A DNA stretch of 64,000 nucleotides from DATHTC01 sp963746805. Its GTDB lineage: Bacteria; Actinomycetota; Thermoleophilia; Gaiellales; Gaiellaceae. The stretch is taken from NCBI GenBank assembly GCA_963746805.1, contig CAVVCQ010000001.1, forward strand, positions 1,273,465 to 1,337,464, given 5' to 3'. Below the pieces are notes generated by a model. That model ran no database searches. It saw only the letters and a list, made by a program, of their open reading frames with translations, and was not told the origin of the DNA. Below are positions 26,105-33,393 of this stretch, one piece after another; the stretch's first letter is position 1, and each line of letters opens with the position of its first letter. The position numbers and the translations under genes were made by a program.

Positions 26105-26293
26105 TCAGTGCGGCCGCAGCGCGCGGAGGGCGAGGGACAGGAGCCAGAGGCCGATCGCGGCGGCCGCGACGGCGACGATCCACGCGGCGGGGCCCTCCGC
26201 GCTCGACGCCGAGGCGACGGCGATGCCGGCGAACATGCCGCCGAGGACGAAGAAGAGGACGCCGAGCGCGCGGCGCTGGGAGGGGGCCTGCAC
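26105..26293 (-). CDS. Small two-helix membrane protein
   Basis: 62 residues from GTG 26293: a short basic head (VQAPSQRRA), then helices LGVLFFVLGGMFAGIAVASA and AAWIVAVAAAAIGLWLLSLAL. An upstream extension would run into tRNA-Trp, so this start is preferred. 33 bp upstream of the sigma factor gene in the same direction. Function unknown. Confidence 0.6.
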   Translation of the reverse strand: MQAPSQRRALGVLFFVLGGMFAGIAVASASSAEGPAAWIVAVAAAAIGLWLLSLALRALRPH

Positions 26294-26346
26294 GCGGCGC
26301 AGGCTACTCGCCGCCGCGGCCGGGGCTACACTCAGAGCCGCAGCCC

Positions 26347-26419
26347 AGGGGTGTAGCTCAATTGGTAGAGCACCGGTCTCCAAAACCGGAGGTTCAGAGT
26401 TCGAGTCTCTGCGCCCCTG
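26347..26419 (+). tRNA. tRNA-Trp (anticodon CCA)
   Basis: Acceptor AGGGGTG/CGCCCCT, D stem GCTC/GAGC, anticodon stem CCGGT/ACCGG with loop CTCCAAA (anticodon CCA), T arm CAGAG-TTCGAGT-CTCTG, discriminator G. In most bacteria secE-nusG follow tRNA-Trp; here they do not, and accessory genes begin instead. Confidence 0.96.
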
Positions 26420-26435
26420 TAGGCTAGATCAAGCG

Positions 26436-26461
26436 AAAAGCCCCGGATTTCCGGGGCTTTT
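26436..26461 (+). terminator. Terminator of tRNA-Trp
   Basis: AAAAGCCCCGG-ATTT-CCGGGGCTTTT: perfect 11-bp stem including the A/U ends, 16 bp past the tRNA. Confidence 0.85.
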
Positions 26462-26646
26462 CCATTCCGTCTGTTCCACCAAGTTCTTCCGCCTGGTGCC
26501 GCTGGAAACCGCTGCAATCGGGATACGACTGGTGCAATACTGGTGCAATCCTTGTTGGTGCCCACGGTGGCAACAGGCGCAGATGCGGACGAAACGCAAG
26601 AGAACGTTGAGACGCAGGACGCGGCGAGTGCGACGCCGGGGCTCAG

Positions 26647-27210
26647 TCAGCGTCGATCAGCCGCTTCACCCGCTGGCGGCCGATGACGAGCTCCGAGTGC
26701 GGGCCGGCCGCCAACGGCCAACCGGGCGGCGCCGAGGTGGACAGACACCCCGGCGCCGCTGCAGGCGTCCTCCTTGAATCGCTCGACGCCCTTTGTCTGC
26801 TCGGGGACGATCACCGGCTCGACCCCGCCGAAGGCCACGTATGTGTATCCCTTTGCGACGCCGTCCGTCCCCGGCTCCCCCTGCGGTCCTGGCGTACCTG
26901 AAGCACCAGGCTGGCCAGGGTCCCCCTTGTCGCCGGTAGGCCCTGGAATCCCCTGCTGCCCCTGAATGCCCTGGATGCCTTGGATCCCCTGCGGACCTTG
27001 TACATTCCAGGTCGCTGCCCGCTCAGTTGCCTTGCATGACTGGCCGGCATTGACCAGGCGCATGCTGCCGTTCGAGTTGCTGACGCACGCGGTCAGCGTT
27101 TCGTCGCTTGCCAGTTGGCCGGTCGCAAGCGCGATACCGGCCGCGCCCGCAAAGATGGATGCGGCAGCGAGCGCAACGCGCCCAGCTTGACGCCGCAGAA
27201 ACACTTTCAT
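26647..27210 (-). CDS. Exported collagen-stalk protein, second copy of the two-Cys architecture
   Basis: 187 residues from ATG 27210. Residues 1-32 are a signal peptide (RRQAGRVALAAASIFAGAAGIALATG). Residues 37-68 carry the module ACVSNSNGSMRLVNAGQSCKATERAATWN, closely parallel to the protein at 4489-5091. Residues 70-117 are collagen-like triplets (GPQGIQGIQGIQGQQG...GEPG). The C-terminal part is short; the last 40 residues look out of frame, and one base earlier the sequence reads LSTSAPPGWPLAAGPHSELVI and ends RVKRLIDAD at 26643, so a frameshift near 26720 is likely. Surface or secreted; function unknown. Confidence 0.75.
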   Translation of the reverse strand: MKVFLRRQAGRVALAAASIFAGAAGIALATGQLASDETLTACVSNSNGSMRLVNAGQSCKATERAATWNVQGPQGIQGIQGIQGQQGIPGPTGDKGDPGQPGASGTPGPQGEPGTDGVAKGYTYVAFGGVEPVIVPEQTKGVERFKEDACSGAGVSVHLGAARLAVGGRPALGARHRPPAGEAADRR

Positions 27211-27321
27211 CTGTCTCCCCTCGATTGGTGGCCCCGTGGAGAGATAACCGGGAAAGGTTCCGCTGTCTATGGGCCGACCGACCCATTCCGGCCGAGCGGG
27301 GCTAGGGGTATTGACCCGATC

Positions 27322-27348
27322 GTGTCCTAGCGGGCGAGGAGAGGACAC
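27322..27348. promoter_or_regulatory. Dyad upstream of the Excalibur-domain gene
   Basis: GTGTCCT-N13-AGGACAC, 7-bp perfect arms, 58 bp before the ATG at 27407. Position and spacing suit a repressor operator. Inferred from symmetry alone. Confidence 0.3.
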
Positions 27349-27406
27349 GACACGCTCCGGGATACGGCGATCACCGTTGATTGCCTGACAACACCGAAGG
27401 GACGCA

Positions 27407-27724
27407 ATGCGCAAGCTCATCATCACCGCCACCGCGATTGCGGCGCTCGCGATTCCGACCGCTGCCATGGCTGCCGCGCCCGACGCTTCGGCGCAGCCCC
27501 ACGGCACAAACGCCGTGTCAGCGATGCCGCCGTTCTACAAGAACTGCTCCAACTTGAACGCCAAGTACCCGCACGGTGTGGGCAAGGCAAAGGCCGTCGA
27601 TAGGTCAGAGTCGGGCGACCCGGTCACGACGTTCAAGCGCAGCACGGCGCTCTACAACAAGGCGATGTCGTACAACCGTGGGCTCGACCGTGACAAGGAC
27701 GGCGTCGCCTGTGAGAAGGCATAG
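27407..27724 (+). CDS. Secreted Excalibur calcium-binding domain protein
   Basis: 105 residues. Signal peptide at 1-23 (LIITATAIAALAIPTAAMA). The C-terminal half is an Excalibur domain: NCSNLNAKYPHGVGKAKA, then NRGLDRDKDGVACEKA, in which DxDxDGxxCE is the EF-hand-like calcium loop and the two Cys form a disulfide. It is usually attached to secreted nucleases; here it stands alone without a nuclease domain. The stop is 3 bp before the next start. Confidence 0.85.
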   Translation: MRKLIITATAIAALAIPTAAMAAAPDASAQPHGTNAVSAMPPFYKNCSNLNAKYPHGVGKAKAVDRSESGDPVTTFKRSTALYNKAMSYNRGLDRDKDGVACEKA

Positions 27725-27727
27725 CCG

Positions 27728-27904
27728 ATGGGCTTCGGGTATCGGAAGCGAACGAAGATCGCTCCGGGGCTGTTCGCGAACTTCTCCAAGAGCGGCGTCG
27801 GGTTCAGCGTCGGCAGGCGAGGCGCAAGCGTGAGCCAGAGCGCCCGCGGCCGCAAGCAGGTGTCGCTGGGCTGGAAGGGCTTGTTCTGGAGGAAGCGTCT
27901 CTAG
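27728..27904 (+). CDS. DUF4236-type small protein
   Basis: 58 residues, beginning MGFGYRKRTKIAPGLFANFSKSGVGFSVGRRGASVS, the DUF4236 signature of aromatic/Gly residues alternating with Ser/Lys. Starts 3 bp after the Excalibur stop, so probably cotranscribed. Function of the domain is unknown; it is widespread in phage and plasmid-borne contexts. Confidence 0.75.
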   Translation: MGFGYRKRTKIAPGLFANFSKSGVGFSVGRRGASVSQSARGRKQVSLGWKGLFWRKRL

Positions 27905-28014
27905 CGACGAGCACACGACGCTGGTCGAGCGACGAACAATCAATGCGGAGTTTCAACGAGAGCACCCCGCCACGCGCACGAGGTGCTCTTCGTCGTAGGT
28001 TGCGCGTGTGATGG

Positions 28015-28545
28015 CTACGTCACGCGAACCTGTCCCTCGGGTGCGTCGAAAAGTGGAGCATCGAGCTCGGCCGCGTCCGTGCAGGGGATCGGCTCAAAGT
28101 TGATAGACGAGAAGCTGATTTGATCGACCGGATCGTTCGCTGACGTGCCATTATCCACAACAGTTGTCCAGACGTACAGGCCGGCAAGATCGAACACCTC
28201 TCCGGTATCGGGATCGGTAAATATCCCACTGGTGATCACGCCGCTAACCCACGCTTGGTTGCCTTCAACAACCAGGCAGTCAATGACAGCGTGAAAACCA
28301 TCTCCGTTAGCAAATCGGTCCGTGTATTGGCCCGACACGCTGCCATCGGCGTACTCTCTCGCAGTGAGAGAGAAATTCCCGTCGCAGCCGGGATGTGTGC
28401 CGGCGAGCGCTACGCACGCATCCGGCCCGCCCGCGCTCACCCCGTGCACGACAGGGCCTGTTGCCCACGCCACCGTGGCCAGAATCAGAGCCACCGTCGC
28501 CCCGGCGAGCGAAACACCCACGACCGAGACTACAGATCGTTTCAT
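28015..28545 (-). CDS. Secreted protein, unknown
   Basis: 176 residues from ATG 28545 with GAGAGGGGAGGA upstream. A signal peptide (SVVGVSLAGATVALILATVAWATG) precedes a beta-rich body with Cys near residues 45, 54, 90 and 155. Segments such as GNFSLTAREYADGSVSGQYTD and HAVIDCLVVEGNQAWVSGVI resemble exported proteins found in several copies in soil actinobacteria; no catalytic motif seen. Confidence 0.7.
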   Translation of the reverse strand: MKRSVVSVVGVSLAGATVALILATVAWATGPVVHGVSAGGPDACVALAGTHPGCDGNFSLTAREYADGSVSGQYTDRFANGDGFHAVIDCLVVEGNQAWVSGVITSGIFTDPDTGEVFDLAGLYVWTTVVDNGTSANDPVDQISFSSINFEPIPCTDAAELDAPLFDAPEGQVRVT

Positions 28546-28871
28546 GCGTCCTCCCCTCTCGGCGATGCAACCCCACGCAGACGGGCTCGTAAGGGCCACC
28601 GCCTCGTCGCCGCGTCGATCTTCCTCCTGATTCGTGGGGGTTGTCAAGCCAGCGCACGTGGCGTTACTACGCACGCCTGTTCGACTGATCCAACGTCCCG
28701 AGTGCCGGGAAAACGGCCGACTAGACGCACTCCCGGCCGCTACCGCGGCTACCGGATCTTCTGAGCCGGGAAGTCCGGGCTCTGGCTCGCCCGGGCTGGA
28801 CCTACGCCGCTGAAGGTCCTACACTCGACCTGCCTCACCGCACCCGTAGCCCGCGACCCAGGAGCGAACAC
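28546..28871. other. Intergenic region
   Basis: About 325 bp between divergent genes. Nothing recognisable apart from TACACT at 28820-28825, a possible -10 for the short TTG-start gene. Confidence 0.4.
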
Positions 28872-29075
28872 TTGAGCGAGGACAAGACGCATCCGAGCGA
28901 GGAACCGAGCTCGGCATCCACCGATACGAGCGGGGCGAGCTCGACGCAGTCCCCCTACACCGGATGCTTCGATGAGGACGGCGACCTCGAACTGTGGATT
29001 TCACCGAGCCTGCTCCGGCTGGAAGTGGACGGTGCATCGAGCTCGTCAAGCGAACCGCCCACCGGCGGAGCGTGA
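28872..29075 (+). CDS. Small acidic Ser-rich protein (TTG start)
   Basis: 67 residues, TTG start with CAGGAGCGA upstream and a TACACT element about 50 bp before. The sequence is very rich in Ser, Glu and Asp, with one short hydrophobic stretch (LELWISPSLLRLEV). It has the look of a short, disordered cytoplasmic protein. Not recognised; might not be expressed. Confidence 0.4.
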   Translation: MSEDKTHPSEEPSSASTDTSGASSTQSPYTGCFDEDGDLELWISPSLLRLEVDGASSSSSEPPTGGA

Positions 29076-29414
29076 CGCACACGGGCGAGGAGTCGAGCTC
29101 GACCAGCCCCGACTTCGAGCCCGAGAGCCGGCGGTCAGCGCGATCGCTCGGTCGATCGCCCGGTCCCCACCACGAAGCCGGGACTCGGAACGGCGGACCC
29201 CGCCCTCCTGCGTGGGGTCGGCTCCTCCCGCGGACGCGCGCGCGATGTGATCGTTCAGACGCCGCGGCCGTACTCCCACCCCCTCGCTTCACCGATCGGG
29301 TCGGGGGCTGGTCGCGGGGGCCCGATCGGGTCGTCACCACCTGGAACGGGCGCGTCCCCAAGGGTCTGCACGAACCGAGCCCGCTGAGCTGGCGCGTCGA
29401 GGTGACGGGCGTCG
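29076..29414. other. Gene-free stretch
   Basis: About 340 bp with no supported gene. It contains two direct copies of GATCGGGTCG (from about 29295 and 29329) around a G-rich segment. Confidence 0.4.
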
Positions 29415-30489
29415 CTAGGACGTCAGCGTCGACGCCGGCGGACGGGCAGAGTTCCCGTCCGCCGGCGGCTCTGCGCGAAGGGACGCGGCGACAGCGAATA
29501 CGACCGCCGTCACGGGCACCGCCAGGTAAGCGCCGAGGATGCCGAAGAGGGACGCGCCCGCCGCGACCGCGAGCAGGATCACCGCCGGGTGCAAGTCGAC
29601 GGTCCTGCTCTGGATGATCGGCTGGAGGAAGTTGCCCTCGATGAGTTGCACGGCCAGGACGAGGGCGAGCGTCGCGAGCCCGATCTCCCATCCCTCGTCG
29701 GCGAACGCGACGAGGACGGCGACGAGGCCGGAGACGAACGCGCCGAGGAAGGGGACGAACGCCCCGAGGAAGACGAGGACGGCGAGCGCGAACGCGAGCG
29801 GCACGCCGAGGAGCCAGAGGCCGATGCCGATCAGCGACGCGTCGATCACGGCGATCAGCGCCGTTCCGCGCACGAAGCCTCCGAGCACGTCCCACGCCCG
29901 ATGCCCGGCGCGATCGATCGCGGGGCGATTCTCGCTGGAGAAGCGGCCCAGGATCCACGCCCAGAACTCCGGCCCGTCGCGCAGCACGAAGTACAACATC
30001 GCAACAGCGAGTACGAGGCCGGCCAGGAATCCGGCGCCGGCCTGAAGGCCGGAGGCGAGATAGCCAGAGGCATCGCGCCATGAGTCGGCGAGCGAGGACT
30101 CGAGATCCTCTGTGCGGTCGAGAGAGACGTTGAACGGCTCGCCCTCGAGGATGTCGGCGATCTCGTTCACGGCCAGCGTGAGCGACGCGGCGAGCTCGTC
30201 GTACTGCGCCACGACGGAAGCCGTGACGATCGCGAGGAGAACGCCGACGAACGCGAGCCCGACGAGCAGGGCGAGGGCGGCGGCGGGGCGGTCGAGCTCG
30301 TCGTCGGATCGCCACGACGAGGGGCGACAGTGCCGGTGCGATCGTCAGCGCGACCATGGTGGGCAGGACGATGACCCGGACGTACCACAGCAGCGCGAGC
30401 ACAGCGAGTAGTGCGGCGACGCAGAGCAGCAGCCGCCAGGTCCAGCTCGCAGCCCGCTGCAGATTCTCCGGCGGTGGCGAAACATTCAT
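29415..30489 (-). pseudogene. AI-2E-family transporter, split by one frameshift
   Basis: The N-terminus is read from ATG 30489 (ENLQRAASWTWRLLLCVAALLAVLALLWY, then VIVLPTMVALTIAPALSPLVVAIR). At about 30305 the frame shifts by one base and continues as DELDRPAAALALLVGLAFVG and LAIVTASVVAQYDELAASL, through to the stop at 29415. The second part has the family features: MLYFVLRDGPEFWAWIL, GTALIAVIDASLIGIGLWLLGVP and a final membrane pair. Together about 357 residues and eight helices. AI-2E proteins export small metabolites or ions; substrate unknown. Probably intact if the shift is an error. Confidence 0.75.
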
Positions 30490-30712
30490 ACGAGACTCAC
30501 TGTCGCGTCGGCCTCGACACGCGACTCGCCGCCGCACGTTCCGGATGTGCCGCGACAGCAATCGCGAGGTCTGCCATCGTGAGGATGCCCACAGAGCTCA
30601 CGATACGAGGCCACGCGATGGGTCGCAGCAGGCCATGCTGTCGGCAGACCGGACGATGCGCGGCGCGCGCGTCGGTCCCTGCTGCTGCCGCCGGGTCGGT
30701 TCAGAGGACTCG

Positions 30713-31267
30713 TCAATGGATGAGCCGTTCGGTGGCGAGCAGGAGGACGGCGAGCATTCCTTGGCCTGCGGCGAGCACGGCGGCTCCGTGCCGGCTCCCA
30801 CCGGCGCGCCGCGCCGCGGCGAATCCCCACGCGATGACCTGCACCAGGGCCGCTGCAAGTGCCAGCCTCGCGCCCGTCTCGCGAGACCATGCTCCGGCCC
30901 ACGCGAGCGCAAGCAGGATCGACGGGAGAGCGGCAGCTTCGACGAGCGGCCATTCCCGACGCGCGATCAACAGCACGTCGCGAGTCCGGAACGCCTTTCC
31001 GAGGCGTATTCGCTCGCCGACGGCGTCGGACCACACGTGCGCTGCCCAGTAGACCAGCATCGACCCGAGCAACGATGCGGTCATCGTTCGTGCGCCCGCC
31101 CCCGACTCGTAGGCGACGCCGATCACGGATGCGGCGAGGAACGATCCGTAGACGGCCGCGCCGAAGCGGACGTCCCGGTCGAGGACGGGTGGCAGGTCGG
31201 CAGAGGCGCGTGGAGCCGGCGAGGTGCTCGCCGGCTCCGAGGACGTGCGGTCGAGCAGATCGACCAT
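30713..31267 (-). CDS. Multi-pass membrane protein, unknown
   Basis: 184 residues from ATG 31267, overlapping the stop of the DUF308 gene (ATGA), so translationally coupled. About five helices: RFGAAVYGSFLAASVIGVAYE, TASLLGSMLVYWAAHVWSDAVG, AALPSILLALAWAGAW, LALAAALVQVIAWGF and GMLAVLLLATERL. The VYWAAHVWSD segment is its most distinctive feature. It would be the second gene of the TGGCAG-box-controlled DUF308 operon. Confidence 0.7.
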   Translation of the reverse strand: MVDLLDRTSSEPASTSPAPRASADLPPVLDRDVRFGAAVYGSFLAASVIGVAYESGAGARTMTASLLGSMLVYWAAHVWSDAVGERIRLGKAFRTRDVLLIARREWPLVEAAALPSILLALAWAGAWSRETGARLALAAALVQVIAWGFAAARRAGGSRHGAAVLAAGQGMLAVLLLATERLIH

Positions 31268-31893
31268 CAGTGCGACGGCTCGGGCGTCTTGAGCGACTGC
31301 CGACGCGACGCGAAGGTCTTCACCTTCCGCTCGAGCAGCTTCCCGCCGGCGATCGAGACGACGAGCTCGCTGATCCCGGTGACAAGCGCGAAGCCCGCGA
31401 TCAGTCCGAGCACGGCGAGCGCTCCTGCGCCCGGCTCCACGAAGATCACGATCCCGAAGACGATCGCGACGAGGCCCGTCAGGATCATCAACGCCATGTC
31501 GCGACCTTCCAGTGGAAGCCGGAACGACGCACCGACGAACAGGATCCCGAACGCAACGGCATATGCGCCGATCACGTACAGGAGCGCGAGCGCCGAGATG
31601 TCGGGCCAGGCGAAGACCAGCACGCCGACGGTGATCCCGAGAAGGCCCCTCAGGATCAGCCACGCGCGCTCTTCCTTCCCCTGCGCGGTGAACGCGGTGC
31701 CGAACTCGACGCTGCCGGTGACGAGCGTGTAGGCGCCGAACAGGATCGTGAGCGCGTAGACGCTGATGCCGGGCCAGGCGAGAATCATCACGCCGAACAC
31801 GACGGACGCCAGGCCGTGCAGGCCGAGCACCCACCGCATCTTCGTGACCTGCGTCCGCGAGATCTTCGCGGCGCGGTCGAACAACGTTTCCAT
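31267..31893 (-). CDS. DUF308/HdeD-family membrane protein
   Basis: 208 residues with six helices arranged as three similar pairs, each with an A-x-P-G/D-I-S turn (LAWPGISVYALTILFGAY, FAWPDISALALLYVIGAY, VEPGAGALAVLGLIAG). This is the HdeD pattern, named for an E. coli acid-resistance membrane protein; in actinobacteria the role is unknown. GGGAGG precedes the ATG. A TGGCAG box lies 54 bp upstream, so it is the first gene of a proposed regulon operon. Confidence 0.88.
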   Translation of the reverse strand: METLFDRAAKISRTQVTKMRWVLGLHGLASVVFGVMILAWPGISVYALTILFGAYTLVTGSVEFGTAFTAQGKEERAWLILRGLLGITVGVLVFAWPDISALALLYVIGAYAVAFGILFVGASFRLPLEGRDMALMILTGLVAIVFGIVIFVEPGAGALAVLGLIAGFALVTGISELVVSIAGGKLLERKVKTFASRRQSLKTPEPSH

Positions 31894-31947
31894 TTCCTAC
31901 CTCCCATTTCGGGGCTGACGTTTACGCCGCGAAACCTGCTCGACGTC

Positions 31948-31986
31948 GATGCCAGACCGCTGCCACCGCCACCGTCCGTGCTGCCA
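31948..31986 (-). promoter_or_regulatory. TGGCAG box 1 (DUF308 operon)
   Basis: On the coding strand: TGGCAGC, 21 bp later TGGCAGC, 11 bp later TGGCATC, ending 54 bp before ATG 31893. Three direct repeats on one helical face. Confidence 0.7.
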
Positions 31987-32133
31987 AAGCTGTTCGCGAG
32001 TCAGTCGTCCTCGCCAAGAGTGCAGCGCCTCCGACGGCAGACGCCGGAGCGTCAGGCGATGTCACGCGCTCCAGCGCCTTCAGCGAATCGAGGCTGCGAG
32101 ACGCATGCGCCCGGTTGCGGAGAGTCGCCTCTC

Positions 32134-32753
32134 TTACGCTGCCGGTCGCGAAGGCGTTTCTGCGTGAATCGCCTTCGTGAGGTCCAGGATCTGACGCGAG
32201 AGCTCGAGCAGCTCTTCGTTTTGACCGTCCTCTTTCTTGACGGTCTGCCATTGCTGGTCGGCGATCGCCTGTCGCTTCGCGTCGGCCCGGTTCTGGCTGA
32301 TCATCACGAAGGTCGAGAGGAAGATCGCCTCGAGCGAGACGATCATCGTCAGCAGGCCAAAGGGGTATTGCTCGACGCGGAACAGCGATCCAGCAGCTGA
32401 ACCAGGCGATGTGGATGTAGACGAACCGCATCGACCCGGCGAACGCGGTGATCCGGTCCGCGATTCGGTTCTCGACGCTCTGCGCTCGCTCTTTGGCCTC
32501 CTGGACGAGTACCGGGTTCGGCTCGAGCCGGGGGTGCGAGAGCCGTCGGGGGTCGAGGCCGGACCGCCGCGCACGCGTCGCGCCGGCCTCTGCACGCCGG
32601 ATCACGGCCGCCGCCTCCTCTTGGCGGCTCGTCCTCTGCGTCCGCCACGAGAGCTGACGCTTCGCGAGACCTGCCTGGACCATGAGCACCCCGACGCACG
32701 CCGCGATGATTGCGGCGACCAGGGCGGGGTCGATCGTCCTGCATCTCCGTCAC
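32134..32753 (-). pseudogene. DUF1003 membrane protein with two frameshifts
   Basis: The start is GTG 32753 or ATG 32744 after a strong GGAGGAGG. After about five codons a shift near 32735 leads into IDPALVAAIIAACVGVLMVQAG (helix), then NPVLVQEAKERAQSVENRIADRITAFAGSMRFVYIHIAWF. A second shift near 32388 leads into SLFRVEQYPFGLLTMIVSLEAIFLSTFVMISQNRADAKRQAIAD, the DUF1003 core, and a coiled-coil tail ending at 32134. DUF1003 proteins have two helices around the F-G-L-L-T motif and unknown function. It directly follows the coiled-coil gene and probably belongs to its operon. Confidence 0.65.
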
Positions 32754-32763
32754 CTCCTCCTCC

Positions 32764-33298
32764 TCAGTGGAAGCTGGCCGACAGTTCGGCGGCCTTCTGG
32801 TCGAGCTGGTCACGAGCCGCACTGACGTGGTTCCTCTGCTCGTGCCAGGCGCCGTTGACGTCCGCGCGCGCCTGCGCGAGGCGGTCGTTGACTGCGATCC
32901 GTTGGGTGCGGACGTCGGCAATCGCCGCCTCGGCCCGCTCCCGCGCAGTTCCCGGCCTTCGCCGCGGCCGTCGCCTGCAGCCGCTCGAGGTAGGTGTCCC
33001 AGCTGCGGAGCTCGTCCTCGACGGCGGCCGCGAACGTCGTCCACTCTTCGGAGACGTCTGCGACCAGCGAGTTCTCGGCGACTGCGAGCCTCGTCCTCAG
33101 CTGTCCGAGCTTCTCCTCGACCTCGTCGGGGGCCTCGCGGGCCGCGGCCAGGACGGATGCCTCCTCCCGGTGCAGCGCGTCGAGGTGCCGCCGGATCCGT
33201 GAGCTATCCGCAGCGGCACCAATGTGCGCGAATGCCTGCAGCCGGTCGATCCGGCGGCGGGCGTCCTCAATCGGGTCCTCGATCGTGGTTGTGCTCAT
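32764..33298 (-). pseudogene. Coiled-coil stress-type protein with one frameshift
   Basis: From ATG 33298 about 115 residues of almost pure helix (ARRRIDRLQAFAHIGAAADSSRIRRHLDALHREE...DEVEEKLGQLRTRLAVAENSLVAD). Near 32952 a one-base shift leads to TARERAEAAIADVRTQRIAV and NDRLAQARADVNGAWHEQRN, ending DQLDQKAAELSASFH with TGA at 32764-32766, total about 177 residues. A soluble rod-like protein; not recognised. A TGGCAG box lies 53 bp upstream. Confidence 0.6.
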
Positions 33299-33351
33299 GT
33301 TCGAGCCTCCTGTTGGTCTGTCTTCTGACGCCACGAAGGCTCGTCAGCGCC

Positions 33352-33390
33352 GATGCCAACGCTCTGCCAGGCGCGTCGGCGCTTCTGCCA
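33352..33390 (-). promoter_or_regulatory. TGGCAG box 2 (coiled-coil/DUF1003 operon)
   Basis: On the coding strand: TGGCAGA, 21 bp later TGGCAGA, 11 bp later TGGCATC, ending 53 bp before ATG 33298. It lies just outside the stop codon of the BTAD/ATPase regulator gene, so that gene's transcript ends into it. Confidence 0.7.
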
Positions 33391-33393
33391 GCT

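Noticed and set aside
26511..26560. Possible attachment site: repeated GGTGCAAT after tRNA-Trp
   Set aside because: The two close copies of TGGTGCAAT are short, and no matching tRNA-Trp 3' duplicate or integrase was found in the window.
29289..29340. Resemblance between the G-rich stretch here and 2535-2575 as a dispersed repeat
   Set aside because: The shared run is short and GC-rich; I could not extend an alignment beyond what composition would give.
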